From Notamacropus eugenii (lineage: Eukaryota; Chordata; Mammalia; Diprotodontia; Macropodidae): a stretch of DNA of 64,000 nt. Made by a program: the position numbers and the translations under genes. The notes under the pieces are model-generated. The model ran no database searches. It was given only the letters and a program-made list of their open reading frames with translations, and was not told where the DNA came from. Location: the NCBI RefSeq assembly GCF_028372415.1, contig NC_092875.1, positions 354,756,233-354,820,232 of the forward strand, written 5' to 3'. Positions 12,401 to 23,045 of the stretch are shown piece after piece (position 1 is the first letter of the stretch; the number at the start of each line of letters is the position of its first letter).

Positions 12401-13995
12401 ACTTTCTGAATACAGATAGACTCTGCCCTCAGAGAGCTTATGATATAATATAGCAAGAACTTAGTACTACCAGAAGACACACTGCTAAGTGTGACAACAT
12501 GGAGGGGATAAAATAAAGAGAATACCTTGATCAGTGCCTAGTACTCTTTAGCAGATAGAACCAGAGCATGACTTGATCTCATCTGCTGTATGTCCCACCA
12601 AACACTTGGTTGTCCTTCACTGTTTGACTCTGCCCAAGGTTGGTGTTTCAAAGATTCAGAACATACCTTATAGCTTCAAACTACTTAGCTTCTCCATTCA
12701 GCTCAATTTGTCTGTGTTTTTGTTAGGGTTCTTACAAAGACATTCTGGTATATGTTATTTAATCAGAATATTAGAAGGAGATGAAGACAAATCACCACCC
12801 AGCACTTATGTTATCCAGCATGCATTATCCTCCTTCAGTATACACACCAATCAGCCTATGGCAGGCAAGACAAAAGCCTAAAAGTCTACTTTCCCCTATC
12901 TGACACAGAGAACTAACAAAGGGATTTGTCCAGAGCTTTTCACTTGCAACAAAACCTTTGCAGTAGTTGTGTGATATAGCAATTCAGAGCTGTCTATTGT
13001 CTCTCTGATGTGCAAGTAGGGAACTGTCAGACATCATTCTTGCACTCAGCAACTGATGGCTCTGCTCTTACGTCTTCATCTCTATAAAGGGTGAACATTT
13101 AACTAACATCTCCATTTCTACAGCATTGATTGGTTCTAAGGGAGTTTTTTTCTTCCTTTTTCTCCTGCTTTCTCCCATTTTTACCAAGTCAGACAGAGAA
13201 ATGAAAGCCTTGGGCTCTTGCAAGTAGATTGCTCTTTACTTAATTTCATCTCCCATATATATTTTTTGCCATCCACACTCCAGTCTCCTCTGTCACCCAC
13301 AGTCATCCCTGATCCTTGAAATAAATATTCTATCCAAAGTTTTGCAGACAGGACATGTAAAAGAACACTGAGGAAGAAGTGAGTCAGGGCTTTTAGAATA
13401 GGTGAAAATAGCTAAGGAAAACTGGGAAGAGGATGATTATAAATAATCTTAAAAAGGTAGAAGAGGAAGGTTAATATGTATCATTCAATACATTTTTAAA
13501 GAATGTTTGAAGACAGGGCCATATATATTCTCATCCCCAATCCTGCTCTTTATTAGGGACCAAAACTTCCCCCACTGATAAAAGACATGAAGTAGGAATA
13601 AGTACCTTCTAAAATAATGTTCTTAAGTTTATTCTTAAAATTGACTTGCTGATTACAACATATGAGGCCGATAGCTCTCAGGTTTGTGTCCTACGTATTC
13701 TTAGATTAAGATTAGAATGTCATATCTGAAATAAAAACTCTCTTTTTGATAGTATGAGGGACATAACCCTTGATTAGTTCTTATATGCTATAACTGGCTA
13801 CCTTACCTCTGTAGCCAAAAAGGAGGTAGAGTCCTTAGAATGATTAGGAACATTCCTTAATTTTCCTTAAAATGTCTTACCTAAAAATAACATGCATCTA
13901 TGGATAGAAGGATAATTTTCCTACTCCGTTTAAAGAGATTCACTGTATGCTAATATCTCATTGACTTTAAAAAGAGACATCCAAAATACCTTCAA
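12401..13995. other. Intergenic, nothing recognised
   Basis: There is a 102-codon open frame at 12573-12881 without a recognisable domain. Otherwise no coding or repeat signature was seen. Confidence 0.4.
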
Positions 13996-14022
13996 TTATT
14001 TGTTGTTGGGGTTTTTTTTAGT

Positions 14023-14038
14023 CATATCTGACTCTTCA
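14023..14038. repeat. Target-site duplication, left copy, of EEF1A1 fragment
   Basis: CATATCTGACTCTTCA is identical to 14133-14148. The sequence is part of the host SINE tail, present twice only because of the insertion. Confidence 0.93.
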
Positions 14039-14132
14039 GCTTTTTCGCAACGGGTTTGCTGCCAGAACACAGGTGTTGTGAAAACCATCGCTAAACTTCC
14101 ACAAAAATGGGCAAGGAAAAGACTCACATTAA
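14039..14132 (+). pseudogene. EEF1A1: EEF1A1 5'-end mRNA fragment (3'-truncated retrocopy)
   Basis: These 94 bp match the start of spliced mRNA for translation elongation factor 1-alpha 1. They run from the 5' TOP start CTTTTTCGCAACGGG (14040 on) through the exon 1/exon 2 join (AACACAG|GTGT, no intron) to the start codon at 14107. The first codons are ATG GGC AAG GAA AAG ACT CAC ATT AA, giving M-G-K-E-K-T-H-I-N. The copy stops there, with no remaining coding sequence, 3' UTR or poly(A). One extra G (14039) precedes the TOP C, as expected if the cap nucleotide was copied. A perfect 16-bp duplication flanks it. The next bases of EEF1A1 (CAT) coincide with the start of the duplication, suggesting priming within the mRNA through a short match. 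It cannot encode a working protein. Confidence 0.92.
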
Positions 14133-14148
14133 CATATCTGACTCTTCA
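14133..14148. repeat. Target-site duplication, right copy, of EEF1A1 fragment
   Basis: CATATCTGACTCTTCA repeats 14023-14038. After it the SINE tail continues ('taaccccatctagggtattc'). Confidence 0.93.
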
Positions 14149-14584
14149 TAACCCCATCTAGGGTATTCTTGGCAAAGACATTCAAATGGCTTGCCATTTT
14201 CTTCTCCAGTCCATTTTATAGATGAGGAACTGAGGCAAACAGTGTTAAGCTACTTGCCCAGAGATACACAGCCTGATTTTGAACCATGAAGATGAGTCTT
14301 CCTGACTCCAAGGCCAGCACCCTATCCACTGCACCATTTAGCTACCCTACCTTCCAGTATTATGAAGTTGAAATATGAGCAAGAGTCCTAACATGCTCTT
14401 TAAATGATATAAAAACTATTCATCTGTACTCTACACCTTCACTGGTGTCCATTTAATGTCACAGTGAGAAGTTGTGATTCCTGGCTATAGGTGGTTAAAA
14501 TCCTTTCTTTGGGGCATATATACCAAAAAGCTTTTCCAAAGCTTTTCTTTTGTTTTCCTTTTTAAAATTCTTTTTAAAGAAAGG

Positions 14585-14622
14585 GGATGGAGGAGGAAGA
14601 AGAAGAAGAAGAAGAAAAGTAG
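14585..14622 (+). repeat. (GAA)n purine repeat
   Basis: The run GGAGGAAGAAGAAGAAGAAG lies within a longer purine-rich stretch. It explains the Lys/Arg-rich open frame at 14474-14668, which I do not call a gene. Confidence 0.85.
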
Positions 14623-14669
14623 GGTAAAAATGAAGAGCAAAAGGAGGAAACTAAGAGTAAGAAAATAAG

Positions 14670-15194
14670 TAAGAAAATACGGAGATTTATTTTAAGAATG
14701 TTAGCTTGGAGTTAAATTAGTTAATGGATATTTTAACTAGACTTCTGGATAAGACATCTTTAAAATTTTTGGGGGGAGTTTTTTCATCATATAATCTTTG
14801 AACTCATATCAACTGAAATTAACTACATCACAAAAAATGTGTATATGATCCTTCTTTTTCCTACCTAGGTGGAACTACAACATTCTCACTAGTAAAGGTG
14901 CTGTAAAAAAAAAAGTATGTTTGGTTAATGGTCAAGGTCAAGTTGGTAAAGGCATATTTTTGCTTCTATTCCAGACTACTGAGTGGTTTAGCCATCTGTC
15001 ATCTCTCAGCCCTGATGGATATTTTGTAGGGCAGGATTATTGCTCAGGCATAGATTCAACTGCATGGTTACTGAAGTGCCCTACAACACTGAAGTTCAAT
15101 GAGGCCATGATTCTTTTATACTTGAGTGATCTCAGACAAGTCCCTACATTCTTGAGTGTCTTATTGTTCTCACATGTAACATGAGAGCTTCGGA
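14670..15194. other. Intergenic, nothing recognised
   Basis: An 87-codon open frame (14921-15184) has no recognisable domain. Confidence 0.4.
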
Positions 15195-15345
15195 CAATTT
15201 TCTGAAGGCACATTGGATTGGGGAGTCAGAAGACCTAAGATTGTATCCTGGCTCTTCCATGCCTGTGTGAACACAGACAAATCAATTAACCTCTGAGCTT
15301 CCATTTTTTCGTCTGAAAATGAAGATGTTGAATGACATAGATGGT
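15195..15345 (+). repeat. MIR-type SINE fragment
   Basis: 'ggagtcagaagacctaagat', 'atcaattaacctctgagctt' and 'cgtctgaaaatgaagatg' follow the MIR order. Confidence 0.65.
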
Positions 15346-16244
15346 GTCAAACAAATAGAAATGGGGGTCACTAAATCCTAAATAAGGATCCCTATAGGAT
15401 ACTTAGAAAACCACATGATAATATTACCTATGTTCTATTGTATTTTTATTTGTTTTGTTAAATGTTCCCCAGTCACATTTTAATTTGATTTGGGCAGCAC
15501 ATTTCTGGCCACATGCAACCCTTGGGCTATGAGTTCGACATTTCTGTACTACACGATCTCAAAGCCCCTTCCAAATTTAAAGTCCCATGATGCTATGATA
15601 GTACTGGGGTTGTTTCCTTCTGATAGTATCTAAAAACACTGACCCTGGAACTTGATGTATGTACCATTTGGAAGAGTAATGGGAGTTGGTGAGAACTAGG
15701 TGAGAACTGAGAGCTACTCTTTCGCCCCAGGCGTCAAGGTGGTAGGGATTAGACCAGACATAAGACAGAAAAGAAAAAGAAAAATTCATCCAGTGAGGTT
15801 GTTATGGCCTCCATGGCTATATTGTACATATCTTAGGTAAGAAGACTAGGCCTGAATTTCAGCTCTGTTATTTAATCCCATGACTTTGGACAAGTTGCTT
15901 CACTCTTCTGGTTCTAGTTTCTCTTGTGGCAGACTCTGCTCTAGATAGGACCTTCCTCTTCCCTACTCTCTAGAAGAGAGCATTTAAAATTTTTTCTATA
16001 CCTTGAAACTTCTGTGTCTCATGCTTATACAACACGGACTCCTAGTCAATCCCTATTTCTTTTACTTATGATCTTAGAGATGACAAGAACATGACAACAT
16101 CCCCTTCCATAAGAAATTCTGTGGTCCTTACCTGAATAATTAAGAAATCATGGGAAGGAGGTGATGAAGTATCCAAGTGATTCTTTTGTTGGAAGCTAGG
16201 AAAGCTAAACTCAGGGACAACTTCTCTGAAAGACTATCCTGTTG
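15346..16244. other. Intergenic, nothing firm recognised
   Basis: Faint MIR-like words occur near 15840-15920 ('tttggacaagttgcttcact'). Otherwise no signature. Confidence 0.35.
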
Positions 16245-16440
16245 TCAGTGAAAGTCATATTGAATTGGGAATGAGGGGACCTGTGATCCTATACTGGCTC
16301 TACCTAGCATCTACTACTGGTGTGACCTAGGGCAAATCACTGAACCTCATGGCCTCAGTTTTCTTCCCTATAAAATGAGGGGGTTGAACTACACAGCCTG
16401 TAGAGGCCTTGTGCACTATAAATCCTATGATCCTCTGCTA
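16245..16440 (+). repeat. MIR-type SINE
   Basis: 'tgtgacctagggcaaatcac', 'cctcagttttcttccctata' and 'aaatgagggggttgaactac' are diagnostic of MIR in sense orientation. Confidence 0.8.
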
Positions 16441-16589
16441 ATACCTAATCATCTCTGTTACTGGAAATCTGGGGATTTATGGGCTTTGAGGTATTGGTTC
16501 TTTAAATCTAATCTGCAAACCTGGATTAATATGAAATCAAGAGAGGAGTAGTAATACTGAGGTTAAACCTACATGTAAGCACTTGGTCC

Positions 16590-17265
16590 CAATATTGAGT
16601 TCAAACTCTCTCAAAACCTGCATGGGTTACTGCAATAGCCTCCTAAATGATCTCTCTGCCTCAAGCTTTTCTCTTTGCCAATCAATTGTTTTCATTGCTG
16701 CCAAAGTGATTTTTTAAAAAAATGTAAGTATGATACTACCCTACTCAATAAATGGGTCCCTATTCCCATGGTTCATGATTGTCTCAAAGATCAAAAAGGG
16801 TTCTTTTTAAACTTTTCACAATTTGACCCCAGCACTTTCCACACTTATTATATGCATTGTTCCCTTTCCCACATTCTACAGTCCAGCTAAATTTGTTTTC
16901 TTGCCATGTTAATCTTTATAAGTCCATTTCCCATTTCAGCACCTTTGTACCAATCATGCCTCATGCCTAAAATTCACTCTTACTTCACCTCCACATCTTA
17001 GAATCCTTCATTTCTTTCAAAACTCTGATTAACATCTTCTATGTGAATGGTGATCTCCTATCTTGTAGTGCCCTTACTCCCCTAAATTTACCTTGTCTTT
17101 ATTTTATATGAACATATTTACATCCATGTTGTCTCTTCTGATGGAATGTAACCTGCTTGAGGGCAGAGGTTGTTTCATTTTTGTCTTTGTAGACTGAGCA
17201 CTTAGCATACTATATGCACATGTCATACACTTAATACATGTTTATTGATTGATTGATTATCTTCA
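16590..17265 (+). mobile_element. L2 LINE, 3' part of ORF2 and 3' end
   Basis: Sense L2 reads 'actgcaatagcctcctaaat' (from the RT-domain phrase DYCNSLL), 'ttgctgccaaagtgattttt' (AAKVIF) and 'tactcaataaatgggtccct'. The 3' end has 'cttgagggcagaggttgttt', 'gagcacttagcatac' and 'tgtttattgattgattgat'. It is broken by many substitutions. Confidence 0.88.
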
Positions 17266-18085
17266 TATCCAAATCCTTAGAAACTGACAGCCATACCCCA
17301 GAGGTCTGTACAGATTTACTGACAAACTACTGCCCTTGGTATGTCCCCAGCCAGGGGCAATCAGAGTTGATTCCTTCACACTGGTGTTCTTCTCTGCAAC
17401 CCCTCTGCCCTGTACAGAGAACTTACTTACAACAACTCTTTCCTTTATTCAGATGTCAGTAGTAACTCCATTCCTGCTCCTTGTTCCTGTTTGCCATATT
17501 CTGCTTCCCAAAGCTTTCCTTAGCTCCCTGAAAGTGATCATTTTATCACAATATCAACCACTGTCTCTTGTAGTTCTCATGTTCTCTTTAGCTACCAGGA
17601 TGCCTTCCTTTCCCAAAGAACCAGTTCCCATACGAGAAAGAAAATTATGGGTTGTTTTCAACTCAAAAACACAGCTCTTTTATCCTTAAGCTTTCTTTTG
17701 CTTACTGGTCCTTATAGCCCCAGACCTGACACAAGAGATTATATGAAAAATTTGTTTGCAACTTGAAAGTCTCTGTTTTCAACTTTATGTAGGCATTTGT
17801 TGGTTAATTGTCATTTGTCTCACCTCTATCTCAATGTCAAGGTGATGTACCTCCTGATTGAATCAGCAATTACCACTGGGACTAAGGACTCAGGGAAAGA
17901 ACCCCCCACCCCTAACTTCATTGTCCCTCTCTTTCTTGACAGAGAGATCTCACAGAATTATTCCCATTCAAATACTCCTTCCAAAAACATCTAGAAAGGG
18001 GATTAGTGAAGATAGTTCCTCCCCAGAATTACCTACGAATGGGAAGAGAAGAGTGATATTATGTAGTCTTCCCTGCCGAGCATCC
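17266..18085. other. Intergenic, nothing recognised
   Basis: There are overlapping short open frames (up to 117 codons at 17336-17689) in a C/T-rich stretch and no domain. Confidence 0.4.
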
Positions 18086-18089
18086 ATTC

Positions 18090-18455
18090 CTCCAGGGCAT
18101 AACTGGAAATTAAACGATCGCCTCCCTTCCTCCTTTCTGTCAGTCTGAAGACTATCAATACTTCAAAACCTAGATAAAATACCACTTCATATATTAATAT
18201 TTCACCTACTACTTTAGTGATCACTAATCTCCCCCTTTTCTGAACAACTATGGCAACATAATCTATACCACAAAATTTGGCACTTAATTATATAGTCTCT
18301 TATGTTGGTTAGCTTTTCCCATCAATGTATATTACTCGTCTCTTTCACTAGACTTTAAATCCTTAAGGGCAAAGATCTTCTGTCTTACACTTCTGTCTTG
18401 TACTCACTGTGCATAGCACTGTATTAAACTCATAACATTTACTCATTAACTGCTG
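18090..18455 (+). mobile_element. L2 LINE 3' end fragment
   Basis: 'aaacctagataaaataccac', 'actagactttaaatccttaa' and 'gggcaaagatcttctgtctt' followed by 'cactgtgcatagcactgtat' give the L2 3' pattern in sense. Confidence 0.65.
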
Positions 18456-18780
18456 TCATTACAATATTTATCATTATTTCAAAGTAATCCCAGCTGATGT
18501 GACAGGAGAAAGCCCAGACACTGTCAAGTGATATGGATATTTACTATTCCGTTCACTTCCTCCCTGTGATATAGCAGAGAGAATAGAATGATTGGTTTTG
18601 AGGTTAGGACCTTGGATAGATTCTTGAGTGTAAACTTTGGACTACATAGCTAAGCATTTAGAACTGAATGATTATTCAGAATACCCAACAGAGATATGCC
18701 TATTTTTTTTTCTTTCCAGGAGCTTTATAGAATTTCTGCTATACTTTAGAGGGCAATCATACAACACATTTTTTCCAATG

Positions 18781-18810
18781 AGTAGTAGTAGTAATAGTAG
18801 TAGTAGTAGT

Positions 18811-18903
<93 letters not shown>
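18781..18903 (+). repeat. Compound trinucleotide repeat (AGT)n(AGC)15(AGT)16
   Basis: AGT units (18781-18810, one AAT interruption) are followed by 15 uninterrupted AGC units (18811-18855), then 16 AGT units (18856-18903). All the poly-Ser, poly-Leu, poly-Tyr and poly-Cys frames here are products of this repeat, not genes. Confidence 0.97.
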
Positions 18904-18904
<1 letters not shown>

Positions 18905-18924
18905 AAATAATAATGATATAATAG

Positions 18925-19150
18925 TAGATAGCACTTATGTAGTGTTTTAAGATTTGCAAATACTTTACAAACAGCTCATTTGATCCTCAAAAACCTGAGA
19001 GGCAGGTATTATCCTCATTTTACAGATGAGGAAACTGAGTCAGATAGAAGTTTAAGTGACTTGCCCAGGGTTACACAGCTAAAAAATGTCTAAGACTAGA
19101 TTTGAACTCAGGTCTTCCTGACTTAGGAAGACTCTATTCACTGTACCACA
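18925..19150 (-). repeat. MIR-type SINE (reverse)
   Basis: Plus-strand words 'gcacttatgtagtgttttaa', 'catttgatcctcaaaaacct', 'attttacagatgaggaaact' and 'gacttgcccagggttacaca' define a reversed MIR. Its left part belongs to the duplicated module at 19037-19358. Confidence 0.85.
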
Positions 19151-19358
19151 TGGTTGACATTATGTGCCAGTATGCATGCCAGCCAATAATTAGTGCTTCC
19201 ACTGTATTATTTCAGCCTCAAGATTAAAAATAGGGTAAAGTATAAAGGTAGGCGGCAGCTAGGATGGAACACTGGCCTTGAAGTCATGAAAACCTGGTTC
19301 AAATCTAAGCCTGGGACTAATCACAAAACAAAGCAAAACAACGTACTAGGTATCTGAT
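19037..19358 (+). repeat. Duplicated module A, copy 1 (direct partner at about 21524-21823)
   Basis: From 'gagtcagatagaagtttaag' onward it matches 21524-21823 at high identity, including non-repeat sequence such as 'cattatgtgccagtatg' and 'taaagtataaaggtaggcgg'. Copy 1 lacks about 11 bp inside the SINE head (ctagg|atgg versus ctaggtgacccagtggatgg) and has about 40 extra A/C-rich bases before 'ggtatctgat'. Confidence 0.9.
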
Positions 19359-19582
19359 CTCCCTTTTGCATTGTTCCATAGGACACCTGTAACACTTGGG
19401 GTCATTCTGTTAAAGAGAAAAAGTTATGCTGTTGGCTATTCTTTCTATCCCTCACAAAAAAAGAAATGGACTTCTGACAAACAGGAAGTTTGTTATATTC
19501 CATGTTGAATGGTAGTATATGATAATCTTTAATGCTTATAACCTCTGATACCTGGGCTGGTAATTGCTTTCATTACATTGTC
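19349..19582 (+). repeat. Duplicated module B, copy 1 (inverted partner at about 21303-21533)
   Basis: The stretch from 'ggtatctgatctccc' through 'ttccataggacacctgtaac', 'gagaaaaagttatgctgttg' and 'gtagtatatgataatcttta' to 'cattacattgtc' appears in reverse complement at 21303-21533. It is non-coding and not a repeat that I recognise. Confidence 0.9.
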
Positions 19583-20885
19583 TGAACATCTTTTTTGAAA
19601 AAAAAATTTAAGTGATTACTGTAGAAAAATTTAATCTTTATAACTACTCTTCAAAATCAATATTTGAAAAATGTTCTGTTCTGCCTCCAGACAAGGGGTA
19701 TAATATTAAATTTGTGTACTTTATAATTAAGGTACCCAATAATAAAAATAACCACGAAATAAAATATCAGATAGAAGTGTTTAAATGAGCAAGTGATATG
19801 CATGCATAAGAGATATGAAGGTAAATATATACAATTAAAACAATCAACTATCAACAAAGATTTCACAAAGAATAAGTATATTCATAATATATAATAATTA
19901 AAAATATTAATTATACATTAGTGATATATGTTAGTTATATTTGAATCAATGTAGAACAAGTGATGAAACATATGCAGCAAATTTATTCTGTCTTGATAAT
20001 GAAACCAATACAAGCTCTGCATTCCATAGCTTGTTTTGATGCTGAATTATCTGGATAGTTGTTTTAACTCTTCCTTTCATTTTGTAATTAGATAACTTGT
20101 GCTTTCAAAAGACTCAGAATCTTAATATATCTTTGCACAGAAAGGTATGTCATTAATTGTTATATGGAATAATTTGGACTGGACTAGTTACTCCAACTTT
20201 CTGGGCCTTAGCTATAAAATCAGTGAGTTGGACTAGTTTATGATCCTCTACATCCTTCCCAGTTCTAAACTCTCTAATTCTATAAATTTGGATTAGGGAC
20301 TTTGGAAAGTTTAAAAAAGTGTTCCATCAGCCTTTAGAGTAAGTGTGGATGTAAGAGTTAAGCATTATTCTTTCCAGTAGAGGGAAGCATGGATCATCAC
20401 TACTTGAAGTGGTTTTGCTTGTGTCAAAGCAAGGATGGAGAAAGAGTTAGAATCAAACCATTTTTTAATGCTTTGTATTAGTTTCAGAAACAAGGAAAGA
20501 AAAATAAAATCTGGAAGTTAGGATATGTTGTTTTTGTCTTCATATTGAAAATTTTGGACCTGAATGATACTTTATTTAAAAATTGGCCAATTAAAAATGG
20601 ACAGTTTCTATGAGAACATTTCATAAATTTGTGCCTCCGGATGTTTTAGAATCATGATCAAGTTAGCTGGCAGAGAAATTGACCACAAGTACTAAGGGGG
20701 CAGCTTATCTGACAAGAATGGAAAATGATTATGAGAAAACTGCAATATCATAAAAATTACAAGTAATCATTTTAGAATCTTGATAGTGGGTATCTTAGAA
20801 AAATAGTACATGCTGCATGCCATGAATCAATTGACAAGCCTTAATGGAGTGTCTGCTAGATACTCAGCTATTTGCTAGACTCTGC
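19583..20885. other. AT-rich intergenic; one MIR fragment
   Basis: It is mostly AT-rich and featureless. At about 20170-20290 a sense MIR fragment is likely ('ttctgggccttagctataaa', 'gagttggactagtttatgat'). Confidence 0.4.
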
Positions 20886-20889
20886 GAGT

Positions 20890-21125
20890 GGTTGTCATTG
20901 TGTTTGTCCTTTGTTTTTGAAGAGGACCATGACATTGGAGAAATTATGACATGACTTGCACTTGACTTTGTTTTGAGTAAGGGAGGACTGTGCAAGATCA
21001 CCATCCTCAAGTCTCCTCCTGAGCCATCTGGATGCAGTGACCAGATATTTATCAGAATGACTGGAGACTGCCCAGGATGAAATGGGAGACCTTGGCTTCT
21101 TTGACCTTGGGCCTACTCAGGTACT
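20890..21125 (-). repeat. WSINE1-like marsupial SINE (reverse, 3' portion)
   Basis: 'gtgtttgtcctttgtttttg', 'acatgacttgcacttgactt', 'gtttt', 'gagccatctggatgcagtga' and 'ccagatatttatcagaatga' match the tails at 34020-34270 (plus) and 51045-51240 (minus). Confidence 0.8.
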
Positions 21126-21302
21126 CACTTAGGGTGAGGTAAGGCCCATACAGTGAATAGGCCTGTTTAAGAAGTAGTCAGAGAGTGGCCCCTTTAATGA
21201 GCAAAAGAAAAATAACTAAATCAAGCTGGAAGGGAAGGGAACAGTTACAACTCTTTAGCCAGGAGGCGTTCAGGGAACAGTCCTTAAGTGGAGTTTGGGC
21301 AG

Positions 21303-21533
21303 GGACAATGTAATGAAAGCAGCTACTAGCCCAGGTATCAGAGGTTATAAAGACTAAAGATTATCATATACTACTATCCAACCTGGAATATAACAAATTT
21401 CCTGCTTGTCAAAGGTCCATTTCTCTTTTTGTGAGGGGAAAAAAAGAACAGCCAATAGCATAACTTTTTCTCTTTATCAGAATGATCCCAATGTTACAGG
21501 TGTCCTATGGAACAATGGAAAAGGGAGTCAGAT
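21303..21533 (-). repeat. Duplicated module B, copy 2 (inverted)
   Basis: The reverse complement matches 19349-19582 nearly end to end. It adjoins copy 2 of module A at a short shared word (GAGTCAGATA / GAGATCAGATA). Confidence 0.9.
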
Positions 21534-21823
21534 AGAAGTTTAAGTGACTTGCCCAGGGTTACACAGCTAGAAAATGTCTGACACTAAATTTGAACTCAGG
21601 TCTTCCTGACTTAGGAACACTCTATTCATTGTAACACATGGCTGACATTATGTGCCAGTATGTATGCCAGTCAATAATTAATGCTTCCACTGTATTATTT
21701 CAACCTCAAGATTAAAAATAGGGTAAAGTATAAAGGTAGGCGGTAGCTAGGTGACCCAGTGGATGGAACACTGGCCTTAAAGTCATGAAAACCTGGTTCA
21801 AATCTGGCCTCTGGGTATCTGAC
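21524..21823 (+). repeat. Duplicated module A, copy 2 (direct)
   Basis: It matches 19037-19358, ending at 'ctgggtatctgac', the same point at which module B begins in copy 1. Confidence 0.9.
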
Positions 21824-22179
21824 AGCGCATCAGTAGAAGACTGCCTTAGAAGGTGATGTATTTTTCATCATCACTGGTCTTCAAGGGAAGTCCAGAACAG
21901 AATGTGTCATCATGATATAGAAGAGATTCATGATTTGGGTATGGGTTTGAGCTGGGGTCTTTCAGGTCCTTTCTAACTCTGAGAACTGTGCAATTAAGAA
22001 TGCAGATACATCAATATAAATCCATCTTCACTATTAGATAAACAACTCAAAGTATATTTTCTAGTGGCTGGTAGTTACTTTTGTATTTGTACAGTTAATC
22101 TTCAGCAAATAATGTGCTTGTTAGAATTGGATTTGTGCCAAATATACCTCTAGAAAAAAAGACACATTTGACATTTTCT

Positions 22180-22330
22180 CCTTCTTGCGATGTCCTCCCA
22201 CCTGCTCTCAATCTATATCTATTACTTCATTCAAAACCTACTTAAGACATGCCTTCTCCGAAAAGGATTCCCTCTTTACTCTATTCTACTAATTCTCTAC
22301 CCTCTATCCTTTCATATTTGTGCATACAAT
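22180..22330 (+). mobile_element. L2 LINE fragment
   Basis: 'ttcattcaaaacctacttaa', 'gacatgccttctccgaaaag' and 'attccctctttactctattc' match the L2 segment upstream of its 3' end. Confidence 0.6.
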
Positions 22331-22369
22331 GGATATTACATTATCATTCACTTGCATTCAAGTGGCAGT

Positions 22370-22620
22370 GCAAGTAGTGGCCTGTACTATACTTGAAATG
22401 AGAGACATGTATTTGAAACCTGTTTCCAATATTTATTAGCTCTGTAACCATGGAGAGCAAGGCACTTAAGCTCCCAAATCTCAGTTTTCTCATTTATAAA
22501 ATGGGGAGAATAATAGCTACAGTACTTACTTCAAAGGGTTGCTAGGAGGATGAGATGAGAAAATGCATGTAAGAGTGTCTTGGGATTCCCAATGCACTAC
22601 AAAAATGTCATCTATTAATA
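22370..22620 (+). repeat. MIR-type SINE
   Basis: 'tattagctctgtaaccatgg', 'tctcagttttctcatttata', 'aaatggggagaataatagct' and 'aaagggttgctaggaggatg' follow the MIR order. Confidence 0.8.
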
Positions 22621-22689
22621 CTAGTGGTTATATGGTACTCTGTATCAGTTGTCTAACTGTTCCTGTTCATGATGTGCTTGAAGAAGCAT

Positions 22690-22865
22690 AGAACGGGGAG
22701 TGAAATGACTTGCTTTGAGTGCTGGCTACATCACTGATTAATTGTATTATTTATCTTGGGCAAGTTTCTTTGTCTCTTTGGGCTCAGCTTCCTCATTCTT
22801 GTAAAATGATGAAGTCAGACTATATGATCTCTGAGGTCCCTTCTACTCTAACTTTCTGGCTCTAT
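22690..22865 (+). repeat. MIR-type SINE
   Basis: 'cttgggcaagtttctttgtc', 'ctcagcttcctcattcttgt' and 'gatctctgaggtcccttcta' identify a second, separate MIR copy. Confidence 0.75.
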
Positions 22866-23045
22866 GAGTGTGTTCAGAAGAGTTGGCATCTTTTTTTAAA
22901 TTATTCAAGAAGAAAGTTTATTTTCTATGAGCATAGCAAACAAAATCCTGCCTTGAATGCCACCCCAACTTCCCCTCTTGGTTTAGGAGAGGGAGTCCTC
23001 TGCACAGGCCAAGAACACAAAAAGATCACTGATTTTCAATAAAAG

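Larger units (their letters stand above)
13996..14345 (-). repeat. SINE with RTE/BovB-like tail (reverse), split by EEF1A1 fragment
   Basis: Read in reverse it begins with the tRNA-like head at 14345 ('gcaccatttagctaccct' on plus) and ends with the RTE-like tail near 13996 ('tgttgttggg...gtcatatctgactcttc'). A 94-bp piece of EEF1A1 mRNA plus a 16-bp duplication interrupts the tail. Confidence 0.85.

Noticed and set aside
18672-18959. Poly-Leu, poly-Ser and poly-Tyr/Cys open frames
   Set aside because: They are translations of the AGT/AGC trinucleotide repeat.
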